In this document: in pieces, positions 32,001-41,110 of the stretch
How the letters are laid out: every line of letters begins with the position of its first letter
Numbering within the stretch: the stretch's first letter is position 1
From: Vitellaria paradoxa
Lineage: Eukaryota > Streptophyta > Magnoliopsida > Ericales > Sapotaceae
DNA length: 64,000 bases
NCBI GenBank assembly: GCA_019916065.1
Contig: CM034233.1
Coordinates: 50,735,947 to 50,799,946 of the forward strand
Reading direction: 5' to 3'
Program-made: the position numbers and the translations under genes
Notes under the pieces: model-generated
Told to the model about the DNA's origin: nothing
The model's database searches: none
The model's input: only the letters and a program-made list of their open reading frames with translations

Positions 32001-33099
32001 TGGAAACTTTTCTCTTCGCTCTACTTGGGACCACATCAGGGCATCTATGGCTATTAGGCCTGTCTTCTCATTTATTTGGCAGAGGCACATCCCCCTTCAA
32101 GTTTCATTTTTTATTTGGCGGCTCTTACATGGTTTTGTTGCTCTGGATGACTCGTTGGCAAGCAAAGGTTTTCAGATGGTTTCTCGCTGTATTTGTGGCT
32201 GTGCCAGTGAGACCCAATGCACCTTTTCTGCATTGTCCTTCAATACGACAGGTTTGGCTTCATTTTTTTGGAATGTTTGGGCTTCACTTTCTATGAGTTT
32301 TCATCTATTTCTTCTCTGCTCCTTCACTTGGCGCGTTGCTCCCCTTCACTACGTGTCATATTAGAATCATGGTTGTCTGCTATGTACTTGGCACATCTGG
32401 AAGGCACGTAATGTTGTAGATTTGATGGCACCTCTTTCCATGCTATAGGGTTATTCATAACATCACAGCCGATTTGCACCTTATTGGCTAGCTTTTGGAT
32501 TCAAAGCCTCACAACTCCGTGGAGATTTATCTGTTGAGGTTTGTGCAGCGCTTTAGAATTTTTACCTTGCAGACCCAGGACAGTGAGACTGATATCATGG
32601 CTTAGACCCCCTACGGGCTCCTTGAAACTTAATGTGGATGGGTGCTCTCGCGGTAATCCTGGTCCAGCAGCTGTTGGAGGTATTCTAGAGATCACTTGGG
32701 CAGGTTTGTGGGTGCATTTGGGCGCTTTCTTGATCACAAACCTATCATCTATGCTGAGTTAGTTGCTATTCAGGTTGGGTTGGAGCTGGCCATTTCTGTT
32801 GGGTTCCCTTCTCTGATTGTTGGATCTGATTCTGCTACTGCTATTTCATGGATCACCTCGTCTAGTTCATGTTGTTGGGAGTACATTTATCTTATTGCTC
32901 GAATTCGGCAGCTATGCTCTTCTGCACCGATTCAGCTTCATCATGTCTACAGGGAAGCCAACCAGGCAGCGGATTTCATGGCTAATTGGGCTTGTTCTCT
33001 TCAGCAAGACCAGAGCTTTTCTACTCAGCGGGATCTCCCAGAGACATTTATGGCATTCTTTCTCTTGATGCGGATGAGATTCCTCATATTAGGCTTTAG
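29004..33099 (+). pseudogene. LINE-4 ORF2 pseudogene
   Basis: The endonuclease (GGDFNVV, SDHSPLL) is open from ATG 29004 to a TAA at 30018-30020, where the other copies read CAG. The frame then continues through most of the RT until a one-base loss at about 31031, just before the SFADD box. Further small losses follow near 31680-31720 and many between 32215 and 32760, so zf-RVT and the start of RNase H are scrambled over several frames. The last RNase H motif (HVYREANQAADFMANW) is legible near 32940-32990. It is not functional as read. Confidence 0.9.
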
Positions 33100-33380
33100 T
33101 TTTGTCATTTATCTTTTATTTTGGAGGTCAGGTTTATGTCCCCCTCCTTATTTTTGTACTGTGGTGAGTCACCACATTCTATCTCTTATTTATCTTAGCT
33201 ATTTTCATTACATTTGTAATGCGGTGAGTCACCGCTCTATTATTTTATTTCTTTATTGTTTTCCATTACTTCTATTGGAGGTAAGGTTTAGGTCCCCCTC
33301 CATCATGTACTTCTTTTTTCAATTATTAATAAACTGGTAGGGGTCCCTGCCAAACCCCCCTCCCGCTAAGGAGGCTTTCT
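33100..33380 (+). other. LINE-4 3'UTR with hairpin modules
   Basis: Same modules as the other copies: TGTGGTGAGTCACCACA, GCGGTGAGTCACCGC, GGTTTAGG inside the second GGAGGT...CCCCCTCC, GGTAGGGGTCCCTGCC and CCTCCCGCTAAGGAGG. Confidence 0.8.
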
Positions 33381-33395
33381 AAAAAAAAAAAAAAA

Positions 33396-33592
33396 CCCTA
33401 AACCCTGAACCCTAAACCCTGAACCCTGAACCCTAAACCCTAAAACCCTAAACCCTGAACCCTGAACCCTGAACCCTGAACCCTAAACCCTGAACCCTGA
33501 ACCCTGAACCCTAAACCCTAAACCCTGAACCCTGAACCCTGAACCCTAAACCCTAAACCCTGAACCCTGAACCCTAAACCCTAACCCTAAAC
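33396..33592 (+). repeat. Telomere-type repeat tract T5
   Basis: About 197 bp of CCCTAAA and CCCTGAA heptamers between the LINE-4 poly(A) and the LINE-5 5' end, with a few off-length units (CCCTAAAA, CCCTAA). Confidence 0.95.
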
Positions 33593-33753
33593 CCCTCTAA
33601 AAAATTCTCTCAATCTCCATAGCCTCGGCCAACCTTTTTTCCGGCGCCGTCCGGCCGGTTTTCCGGCGAAGCCGCCGGCCAATCTCCTTCTCCCTCTTCG
33701 GCGAACCTTTCTCCGACGATTCTTTGGCGACGAACACTTCCGAGCAGCCTTTC
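33593..33753 (+). other. LINE-5 5'UTR
   Basis: About 160 bp. It begins CTCTAAAAAATTCTCTC and turns into a CCGGC-rich stretch (repeated CCGGCG and CCGGCC). LINE-6 begins with a similar but slightly longer leader and LINE-3 with a slightly shorter one. An internal promoter is expected here from family knowledge but was not identified. Confidence 0.7.
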
Positions 33754-36582
33754 ATGGCTGCCGAACTTGAACATGAGGGACCGCCGCTGCCCTCTTCGAT
33801 TACAATGGTGAATCTTGAAGTTTCCGGTAAGAATCCTCCCTCCTCCGGCACCGATTTGCGACCAGCCATGTTTTCTAACCAAAACCAGCGTGCCTCCACG
33901 TCCAAGGGACTGATTTTCAGCCCTCCTATGGTGCTGGAAAATATCACAGCAGTTCCTCATGGAATTGGTTCTTTTTTCGACGAAAATCCGGCCAAAAACC
34001 CTCATCCTTTGCCCGGCCGTGAAGATCTTTCTTCCCCATTGAATCTGGACCATATTGTAGGTATTTTGGGTGGTTTCCATGCCCAAATCGAAGCCCTAAC
34101 AGCAGCTGTACAGGGCGCTCAAAACCGACATCAAAACCATAGGAACTTCCTCCCTTCAACCGTTAATGTGGGATCTACCGTACCTAGTTTTTCCGGCGAA
34201 GTTCCTAACGTCCAACAACCTCAAAAAGGTCCTCTCACATCACCCATGGCTGCCATGGCCGAGCCCTACCATGTTCTCCCTCAAAAAACCTCAAAAAACC
34301 CTCAATTTCACCCTACCGCCGGCCATTTCATACCGCCGGCCGCCGGCGACCGGATTCCGGCCATCTCCGGCACTCCGGCGACCCTCCCCACCGGCGCCGC
34401 CACCTTGGCAGCCAGCCCCCATCAAACCCTAGCCGCCACCTCCTTTCTCCAAAACCCTAATTCTAACCTAGGTACACTTTATATGTCCAATGCCCAAACT
34501 ACCCTTAATGAGCCAATCCCTAATTCTTCTTCAATTTCAAACCCTAACTCCCAAATTCCCAATTCACATAATCCCCAAATCCCTATTACCATGAATTCCC
34601 AATTGCAAACCCTAAATCCCCAAATTGGCCAATTTTCCCAATCTAAAACCCTAATTTCCCCAACTACCCAATTCCCCCAAATTGAACCCTCAATCCCAAT
34701 CCCTAACCCTAATTTAACAAATCCCCCACTCCATGTGAACCCTAATCATCCAAATCCCCAAATTGAAAACCCTAATGTCGAAAATTCCCAAATTGAAAAC
34801 CCTAATTCCCAAATTGTAAACCCTAACTCCAAAATTAAAAATTCCAACTTCGACCTTGAAAACTCCAACTCTTCCCAATTCCCCGCCCTTTCAAAAAACC
34901 CTCCCAAAACCAAAAATTACACTTCCCTCCCCCAAAATGGTAATTTTTCCCATAACTTAACCATTCCTCCGAAAAATGAAATCTTTGCAAAAAACCCCAA
35001 TTTACCCCCGAACCAAGCCTCTCCTTCACCTCCTGAAAAGGAAATCCCTAGGCCGGAGAAATCTTTTATTGATGCCCTTGGAATTGGGAAAAATCATTCC
35101 CCTGAAATTCCCATTAAACCCCTCACTAATTATCATGGAATGCCTGCTGTTTTATTTTCTAAGGAGGAGATTGCTATCATGGCTGAACCTTTTAAGCTCT
35201 CCTTAGTTGGAAAGTTTTCATTTGGGAGGCCAACAATGGAGCTTATCAGAAAATTCTTTTCCTCTTTGGGATTGAAAGGTGATTGGCAAATTTCTCTGCT
35301 TGACAAGCGGCATATTTTGATTAAGTTGAGACTTGAAGAGGATTACACCAGGCTATGGACTAGACAGTCTTGGTTTGTTCAGGGACACACTATGCGTGTT
35401 TTCAAGTGGAGCCCTCAATTCAGATGCAATGAAGAGTCACCAGTTGTCCCTGTCTGGATCACTCTGCCTTATCTTCCCATACACTTAGTCCAGTGTAAGT
35501 CTGCATTATTTTCTATTGCCTCTGCTGTTGGTAAACCACTGAGAGTTGATCATGCCACTGCCACTCTTAATAGACCAACTGTTGCACGGGTGTTGGTTGA
35601 ATGTGATGTTTCCCAACCTTCTTTTGCCAAAAAGGTTTGGGTTGGTGATGAGGAGTCGGGTTTTGTTCAGGATATTGTTATTGAGAAGCTCCCAGATTAC
35701 TGCATGTCATGTAAGCATTTGGGTCACAAGCAGGAGAAATGTTTTATTGCAAATCCCACACTTCGGCCTCCTGACAGGGTGGGAAATGAGAAAGGAAAAG
35801 GGAAAACTTCTTCAGGGGAAGTGTCTACTGCCCAAGAAAGACTTGTTTATGTGCCAAAACCTACACAGAGACCTATTGTGTCTGAGATTTCAGCCCCTAT
35901 CTCCCATCCAGCACCTGAGATTCCCTCCTCCAGTTTTGTTCATGATACTGCTGGACCTTCATCTCTACATCAGGATTATGCTATATCTTCCCCTCCTATT
36001 ATTACTATGCCTCCTGATCAGGTATGCCCCTCCTCAGATGCTTTTATACTTGTTACTTCAGTGCAGGAACAAGCTCCTACTATACTACCATCTACTCCAG
36101 CTTCAGTGATTGCCCCTATTACTACTCCTTCTTTGGGATTGGATAGCACAGCTGTTACCATAGCTCCAGGTCCTTGTTCTGAGACTGCATCTCATATTCT
36201 CTCTTTATCTCCTGGACGAGCTCCTGGTGTTACCACTAATTTCCAGTCAGAAGATATTCCCAGCAATCAGACATTTCATTCAGGCCGTGTTGGCTCTTCT
36301 CATTCTGCTGATGACATTTCCTCTGATGATGATAATAGATTTGGGATTGATGATAGCTTTGATTCTGATCCTGGAGCCTCTGCTGATGTTCCCCAGAGTG
36401 AGGATCCCACCTCCAAAACTGTTGCTATCTCTTCTTCTTCCAGCACTAGTCTCATTGATGATGATGGATTCCAGCGAGTCCTTAGAAGTCGTCGTGGTGG
36501 AAAGAAGGGTAATACTACAAGCACTGGTACTAGCAAACCCCCTCAAACTATTGCCCGTAAGGGTAGGAGCAATTTAAAATGA
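33754..36582 (+). CDS. LINE-5 ORF1 protein (DUF4283-like domain and CCHC zinc knuckle)
   Basis: 942 codons from ATG 33754 (MAAELEHEG). The frame is open upstream but without another ATG nearby. Residues 1 to about 220 are rich in Ser, Pro and Ala. Residues about 225-400 are an Asn/Pro/Gln/Ile low-complexity stretch of NPNSQI-like units whose DNA is full of AACCCTAA. A DUF4283-like domain (about 470-600) contains MRVFKWSPQFRCNEE and VWITLPYLPIHL. The knuckle CMSCKHLGHKQEKC (Cys 650, 653, His 658, Cys 663) follows. The tail is acidic and Ser-rich and ends in DGFQRVLRSRRGGKKG and a basic end. ORF1 proteins of this type bind the element RNA and form the ribonucleoprotein. The TGA overlaps the ORF2 ATG. 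Confidence 0.92.
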   Translation: MAAELEHEGPPLPSSITMVNLEVSGKNPPSSGTDLRPAMFSNQNQRASTSKGLIFSPPMVLENITAVPHGIGSFFDENPAKNPHPLPGREDLSSPLNLDHIVGILGGFHAQIEALTAAVQGAQNRHQNHRNFLPSTVNVGSTVPSFSGEVPNVQQPQKGPLTSPMAAMAEPYHVLPQKTSKNPQFHPTAGHFIPPAAGDRIPAISGTPATLPTGAATLAASPHQTLAATSFLQNPNSNLGTLYMSNAQTTLNEPIPNSSSISNPNSQIPNSHNPQIPITMNSQLQTLNPQIGQFSQSKTLISPTTQFPQIEPSIPIPNPNLTNPPLHVNPNHPNPQIENPNVENSQIENPNSQIVNPNSKIKNSNFDLENSNSSQFPALSKNPPKTKNYTSLPQNGNFSHNLTIPPKNEIFAKNPNLPPNQASPSPPEKEIPRPEKSFIDALGIGKNHSPEIPIKPLTNYHGMPAVLFSKEEIAIMAEPFKLSLVGKFSFGRPTMELIRKFFSSLGLKGDWQISLLDKRHILIKLRLEEDYTRLWTRQSWFVQGHTMRVFKWSPQFRCNEESPVVPVWITLPYLPIHLVQCKSALFSIASAVGKPLRVDHATATLNRPTVARVLVECDVSQPSFAKKVWVGDEESGFVQDIVIEKLPDYCMSCKHLGHKQEKCFIANPTLRPPDRVGNEKGKGKTSSGEVSTAQERLVYVPKPTQRPIVSEISAPISHPAPEIPSSSFVHDTAGPSSLHQDYAISSPPIITMPPDQVCPSSDAFILVTSVQEQAPTILPSTPASVIAPITTPSLGLDSTAVTIAPGPCSETASHILSLSPGRAPGVTTNFQSEDIPSNQTFHSGRVGSSHSADDISSDDDNRFGIDDSFDSDPGASADVPQSEDPTSKTVAISSSSSTSLIDDDGFQRVLRSRRGGKKGNTTSTGTSKPPQTIARKGRSNLK
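34424..34834 (+). repeat. Telo-box cluster inside LINE-5 ORF1
   Basis: AACCCTAA or ACCCTAA occurs about nine times in some 400 bp, mostly in frame as AAC CCT AAY (Asn-Pro-Asn) and separated by CCCAAATTG-like spacers. The motif AAACCCTAA is the plant telo-box, and the sense RNA carries the C-strand telomere sequence. The same segment in LINE-6 (about 42650-43075) is equally dense. Confidence 0.75.
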
Positions 36583-39500
36583 TTAAGTCCCTAATTTGGA
36601 ATATAAGGGGGATTGGCCAGAATCCTTCTATCAGGAGACTCAAAAATATTATTAAGTTACACCATCTTCAGCTGCTTTGTATTCTGGAGCCTTTTCTCTC
36701 AGCTGAGAAGATTGATTCTACTAGAGTCAGATTAGGCATGGAATCTGCTTTTGCTTCAGCTTCTGGGAAAATTTGGGTTTTCTGGTCTCAACCATTCAGT
36801 GTTCAAATTCTACATGATATGGGCCAGGTGATTCATTGTAAGGTCAGCCACTACTCCCTTCCAGAGCCGGTATTTTTATCCTTTGTTTATGCTAAGTGTT
36901 CAGCACCATTACGCATGGACCTTTGGGATGCTCTGATTACATTTTCTAGGGAAATTGACGGTGCTTGGATGGTTGGGGGAGACTTTAATGTTGTACAGCA
37001 GCATTCTGAAGTGGTTGGGGGTCATCCTCAACTTCAATCAGCCATTGATGACTTTAATGTGACTCTTATGGACTGTGGACTTGAAGATGCTGGTTTTGAG
37101 GGGACTCCTTATACTTGGGCAAATGGTTTCACTAGGCGTAGATTGGACAGGGTAGTGGTTAATAATCAGTGGGGGAGACACTTTCCTGTGTTCAAAGTTT
37201 CACACCTCAACCGCACTGGATCTGATCATTCTCCTCTTCTATTATCCTGTGATTTAGGGCAGGCCCGGGGCCCGAGTAGATTCAAATTTTTACATACCTG
37301 GTTGAAACATCCTGACTTGATGGAAATCATCAAACATAACTGGTCACTGCCCGTTTTATCAAATGGTATGAGTGCTTTCCAGCAGAAACTTATAAGGCTC
37401 AAACATTGTCTTAAGCAGTGGAACAAAGAGGTATTTGGAAATGTCTTTAATAAAGTTCATGAGGCTGAACAAGAAGTACTTTACAGGGAGGGATTATTTG
37501 ATGCATCAGGCTCTGATCAGGATCGATCAGCTTTGCAATTGGCCAAAGCCAGGTTACTCCAAGCTTTATCCAGAGAGGAGTCATTTTTGAGACAGCAATC
37601 CCGTGTTAGATGGCTAAAGGAGGGGGACGCCAATTCCCGTTTTTTTCATGCCATGATTCGAAGGAAGCACCATATTCTTGGAGTCCATCGTATTCAGGGG
37701 AATGACGGTATGTGGATTACAGATACAGAGGCAATTGAGGCCTCAGCAGTGTCCTATTTTCAGACTCTCCTATCTGGTGATGAGTCTACCTTCTCTGAGA
37801 GAGACTTTGACTTTATCCCTACTTTGGTAACTGAAGAGGATAATAACTCTCTATGTGGGCTCCCTTCGATCGAGGAAGTCCGTGAGGCTGTTTTCTCTAT
37901 AGATTCTGATAGTTCTCCAGGCCCAGATGGGTTTTGTAGTAAATTTTACCAGGCTTGCTGGGAGGTGATTGGTATGGACCTTCACACTGCTGTTATTGAT
38001 TATTTCAGAGGATCTCCTATGCCCAGAGGTTTTTTAAGCACTCTTCTTGTACTGCTGCCTAAAAAACCTTCTCCTACCACATGGGCTGATTTTAGGCCAA
38101 TCAGTCTTTGTAATGTGAGTAATAAAGTCATTACTAAAATTCTGGTTTCCAGGCTTTCCTGCATTCTACCTCAGCTTATCTCTCCCTCCCAGAGTGGTTT
38201 TGTTCCTGGAAGATTGATCCACGACAACATACTGCTTGCCCAGGAGTTAGTTCATGATTTGAATAGAAGGACTCGAGGGGGTAATGTGGTGATAAAGCTG
38301 GATATGGCTAAAGCATATGATAGGATGTCCAGGCCTTTTATTCTTCAGATGCTTCGGGCCTTTGGTTTTTCTGAGCAGTGGATTTCATTGATTCACAGAG
38401 CCATTACAAACCCTTGGTTTTCTGTGATGGTTAATGGGGTTGCTAAGGGATTCTTCCAGTCACAGAGGGGATTACGACAGGGTGATCCTATTTCTCCTAG
38501 CCTCTTTATTATTGCAGCAGAATTTCTTTCCAGGAGTTTGGATAGATTAGTAGCTCGGTATCCCTCAGTTGCCTATGCTACAGGAGTTCCCATCACCATC
38601 TCTCATTTGAGTTTTGCTGATGATATCATCATTTTTGCTAATGGGAGCAGAGATAGTCTTCGTCATTTCATGGATGTGCTACACAGATATGAGGCTATTT
38701 CAGGCCAACTCGTCAGTCAGGCTAAGAGTAGATATTATACTGGCAGATCGTCTACTGGTTCAAGAAGGAGTATTATTCATAATGTGACTGGCTTTCAGAG
38801 AGGTAATCTTCCTTTCACCTATCTTGGATGTCCCATTTATTTGGGTAATCTTAAGATTGCCTTCTTTGAAGATTTAGTGAGGAAGGTTAGAGATAAGATC
38901 TCAGGCTGGGCTAATCGACTCCTCTCATTCGGGGGTAAGATTATTCTGATTCGACATGTCCTTTCCTCCATGCCTATCTATTTATTCCATGTCTTGAGGC
39001 CTCCATCAGATGTCTTTCACCAGTTGGAGCGATTATTTACCAAATTCCTTTGGGGTGATACTACTACTTCAAGGAAAATTCACTGGTGCAAGTGGGCCTC
39101 TGTTTGCTTCCCTGTGGAAGAAGGGGGTATAGGGGTTCGTTCTCTGGCTGATGTGGTTATGGCTTGTGAGATCAAACTGTGGTGGCATTTTAGAGCTCAG
39201 CAGTCTTTATGGGCCTCCTTTATGAAGGCTAAATATTGTTATGCTGATCACCCATCTCTGGTTCATTTTACTTATCCTGCTTCCCCTCTATGGAGGCGCC
39301 TTTGCATTGTCAGGCTGACAGCTGAGCCCCTTATTAGATGGTTAGTTCGTTCAGGGAATTCCAGCTTTTGGTATGATTGCTGGGTGGGCTCTTGCCCACT
39401 AATTTCATTCAATCCTCTAGCAGCTTCTTCAGCTTCTGTATCTTCTTACTGGACTGATACAGGGTGGGATAGGGAGAGGATTTTGGCTGAGTTACCCACT

Positions 39501-40679
39501 TCTATTGCTGAGCAGATATTCATGATTCCAACCACACAGCAAGGCCCAGATTTGATCAGATGGCGTCTATCATTAGATGGAGACTTCTCCCTTCGTTCTA
39601 CTTGGGAGCACATTCGGACTTCTATGGAACCCAGGCCTGTTTATTCTTTCATTTGGCAGAGGCACATTCCTATTCAGGTTTCCTTCTTTATTTGGCGGCT
39701 CCTTCATGGCTTTCTTGCTTTAGATGACTCCCTGGCAAGCAAAGGCTTTCACATGGTTTCAAGATGCATATGTGGATGTGACTGTGAGACCCTGAGCCAC
39801 CTCTTTCTTCATTGCTCACTGACTCGGCAAGTTTGGCAGTATTTTTTTGGGATGTTTGGGCTACACTTTTATGAGTTTACATCCGTTTCTACTATGCTAC
39901 TTCATTGGCGTCGGTGTTCCCCTTCAGTGAGCCACATTAGGATTGTGGTTGTTTGCTACATACTGTGGCACATATGGAAGACTCGTAATGCTTGTAGATT
40001 TGACGGTATTTCCTTCCATGTTCTGCGAGTTATTCATAGTATTACAGCAGATTTGCACCTTCTTGGTTTGGCATTGGGCTTTAAAGCTTCACAACTTCGT
40101 GGAGATTCTTCTGTGGGGTTTGTGAGCTCTTTGAGAACACTGCCTTGCAAAACCAGGATAGTGAGATTGATATCATGGCGGCGGCCTCTTGTGGGTTCTT
40201 TGAAGCTCAATGTAGATGGCTGCTCCCGTGGTAACCCGGGCCCCTCAGCTGCAGGCGGTATTCTTCGTGATCACTTGGGCAGAGTTGTGGGGGCATTTGG
40301 TCGATTTTTGGATCATCAGCCCATCATTTATGCTGAGCTAGTGGCTCTTCAGGTTGGGTTGGAGATGGCCACTTCAGTTGGGTTCTCTTCTTTGATTGTT
40401 GAATCAGATTCCTCCACTGCTATTTCTTGGGTTACTTCCTGTAATTCAGGCTGTTGGGAATATGCTTATCTCTTGGCTCGGATTCGAATACTCTGTAAAT
40501 CTGCACCGATTCAAATCTGTCATGTTTATAGGGAGGCCAATCAGGCAGCGGACTTCATGGCTAATTGGGCATGCACTCATCAGCAAGATCAGAGTTTCTT
40601 TGCACAGCGAGATCTTCCTCGAGGCATTTATGGTATACTTTCTCTTGATGCAGATGAGACTCCTCACCTTAGGACTTAG
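36579..40679 (+). CDS. LINE-5 ORF2 protein: endonuclease, reverse transcriptase, zf-RVT, RNase H
   Basis: 1366 codons, uninterrupted. The start ATG lies in ATGA with the ORF1 stop. The endonuclease/exonuclease/phosphatase-type nuclease spans about residues 1-225, with WNIRG (Asn 8), LEPFL (Glu 37), GGDFNVV (Asp 135, Asn 137) and SDHSP (Asp 216, His 217). The reverse transcriptase spans about 440-720, with KLDMAKAYDRM, LRQGDPISPSLF and FADD at 679-682. zf-RVT spans about 1005-1090 (CICGC...HLFLHC). RNase H spans about 1205-1330 with NVDG, YAELVAL, VESDS and HVYREANQAADF. It should nick target DNA, prime on the 3'-OH and copy the LINE RNA; RNase H would remove RNA from the hybrid. It looks functional. 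Confidence 0.95.
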   Translation: MIKSLIWNIRGIGQNPSIRRLKNIIKLHHLQLLCILEPFLSAEKIDSTRVRLGMESAFASASGKIWVFWSQPFSVQILHDMGQVIHCKVSHYSLPEPVFLSFVYAKCSAPLRMDLWDALITFSREIDGAWMVGGDFNVVQQHSEVVGGHPQLQSAIDDFNVTLMDCGLEDAGFEGTPYTWANGFTRRRLDRVVVNNQWGRHFPVFKVSHLNRTGSDHSPLLLSCDLGQARGPSRFKFLHTWLKHPDLMEIIKHNWSLPVLSNGMSAFQQKLIRLKHCLKQWNKEVFGNVFNKVHEAEQEVLYREGLFDASGSDQDRSALQLAKARLLQALSREESFLRQQSRVRWLKEGDANSRFFHAMIRRKHHILGVHRIQGNDGMWITDTEAIEASAVSYFQTLLSGDESTFSERDFDFIPTLVTEEDNNSLCGLPSIEEVREAVFSIDSDSSPGPDGFCSKFYQACWEVIGMDLHTAVIDYFRGSPMPRGFLSTLLVLLPKKPSPTTWADFRPISLCNVSNKVITKILVSRLSCILPQLISPSQSGFVPGRLIHDNILLAQELVHDLNRRTRGGNVVIKLDMAKAYDRMSRPFILQMLRAFGFSEQWISLIHRAITNPWFSVMVNGVAKGFFQSQRGLRQGDPISPSLFIIAAEFLSRSLDRLVARYPSVAYATGVPITISHLSFADDIIIFANGSRDSLRHFMDVLHRYEAISGQLVSQAKSRYYTGRSSTGSRRSIIHNVTGFQRGNLPFTYLGCPIYLGNLKIAFFEDLVRKVRDKISGWANRLLSFGGKIILIRHVLSSMPIYLFHVLRPPSDVFHQLERLFTKFLWGDTTTSRKIHWCKWASVCFPVEEGGIGVRSLADVVMACEIKLWWHFRAQQSLWASFMKAKYCYADHPSLVHFTYPASPLWRRLCIVRLTAEPLIRWLVRSGNSSFWYDCWVGSCPLISFNPLAASSASVSSYWTDTGWDRERILAELPTSIAEQIFMIPTTQQGPDLIRWRLSLDGDFSLRSTWEHIRTSMEPRPVYSFIWQRHIPIQVSFFIWRLLHGFLALDDSLASKGFHMVSRCICGCDCETLSHLFLHCSLTRQVWQYFFGMFGLHFYEFTSVSTMLLHWRRCSPSVSHIRIVVVCYILWHIWKTRNACRFDGISFHVLRVIHSITADLHLLGLALGFKASQLRGDSSVGFVSSLRTLPCKTRIVRLISWRRPLVGSLKLNVDGCSRGNPGPSAAGGILRDHLGRVVGAFGRFLDHQPIIYAELVALQVGLEMATSVGFSSLIVESDSSTAISWVTSCNSGCWEYAYLLARIRILCKSAPIQICHVYREANQAADFMANWACTHQQDQSFFAQRDLPRGIYGILSLDADETPHLRT

Positions 40680-40962
40680 AGTTTTCAGTTCTTATCTTAT
40701 ACTTTGGAGGTCAGGTCCATGTCCCCCTCCTTACTTTTGTACTATGGTGAGTCACCATAATTACTTCATTATTTTATCTAGTCTTTTTCTATATCATTGT
40801 AAAGCGGTGAGTCACCGCTCTATTACGTTCTTTGGTTACAGTTTTCCTTCGCTTCTTTTGGAGGTAAGGTTTAGGTCCCCCTCCATCATGTACTTAATTT
40901 ATATTATTAATAAACTGGTAGGGGTCCCTGCCAAACCCCCCACCCGCTAAGGAGGTTTTTCT
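40680..40962 (+). other. LINE-5 3'UTR: ordered hairpin modules
   Basis: Modules in order: GGAGGT...CCCCCTCC (40706-40730); TATGGTGAGTCACCATA (40743-40759, 7-bp stem, AGT loop); AGCGGTGAGTCACCGCT (40803-40819); a second GGAGGT...CCCCCTCC that includes GGTTTAGG; GGTAGGGGTCCCTGCC; and CCACCCGCTAAGGAGG before poly(A). The first AGT hairpin reads TGTGG/CCACA in most other copies and TATGG/CCATA here, a two-sided change that keeps the pair. The terminal stem has one mismatch (CCACC against GGAGG) in this copy. Confidence 0.8.
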
Positions 40963-40980
40963 AAAAAAAAAAAAAAAAAA

Positions 40981-41110
40981 CCCTAACCCCTAAACCCTGA
41001 ACCCCTGAAACCCTGAACCCTGAACCCTGAACCATGAACCCTGAACCCTGAACCCTGAACCTGAACCCTGAACCCTAAAACCCCATGAACCCTAAACCAG
41101 CAAACCCTGA
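40981..41110 (+). repeat. Telomere-type repeat tract T6
   Basis: About 130 bp of CCCTGAA-rich repeats with more irregular units than the other tracts (CCCTAACC, CCCTGAAA, CATGAA). It joins the LINE-5 poly(A) to the processed retrocopy. Confidence 0.9.

Larger units (their letters stand above)
28729..33395 (+). mobile_element. LINE-4: 5'-truncated LINE copy
   Basis: It starts near the end of ORF1 and runs to poly(A) at 33381-33395, with telomere repeats on both sides. It belongs to the LINE-1/LINE-6 subfamily. ORF2 has a stop, several frameshifts and an unusual cluster of single-base losses at about 32215-32760. Confidence 0.95.
33593..40980 (+). mobile_element. LINE-5: full-length LINE with both ORFs open (candidate active copy)
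   Basis: A complete element of about 7.4 kb: 5'UTR, ORF1, ORF2, 3'UTR and 18 nt of poly(A) at 40963-40980, with telomere repeats on both sides. Both ORFs are uninterrupted and the catalytic motifs are present, so it is the best candidate in the window for an autonomous element. The domain order (EN, RT, zf-RVT, RNase H) places it in the plant L1 clade. Confidence 0.96.

Noticed and set aside
40743..40759. TGAGTCA in the LINE 3'UTR as a GCN4/bZIP binding site
   Set aside because: The motif is the centre of a hairpin with a compensatory base change outside the heptamer, which fits RNA structure better than a DNA-binding site. A bZIP role is not excluded.
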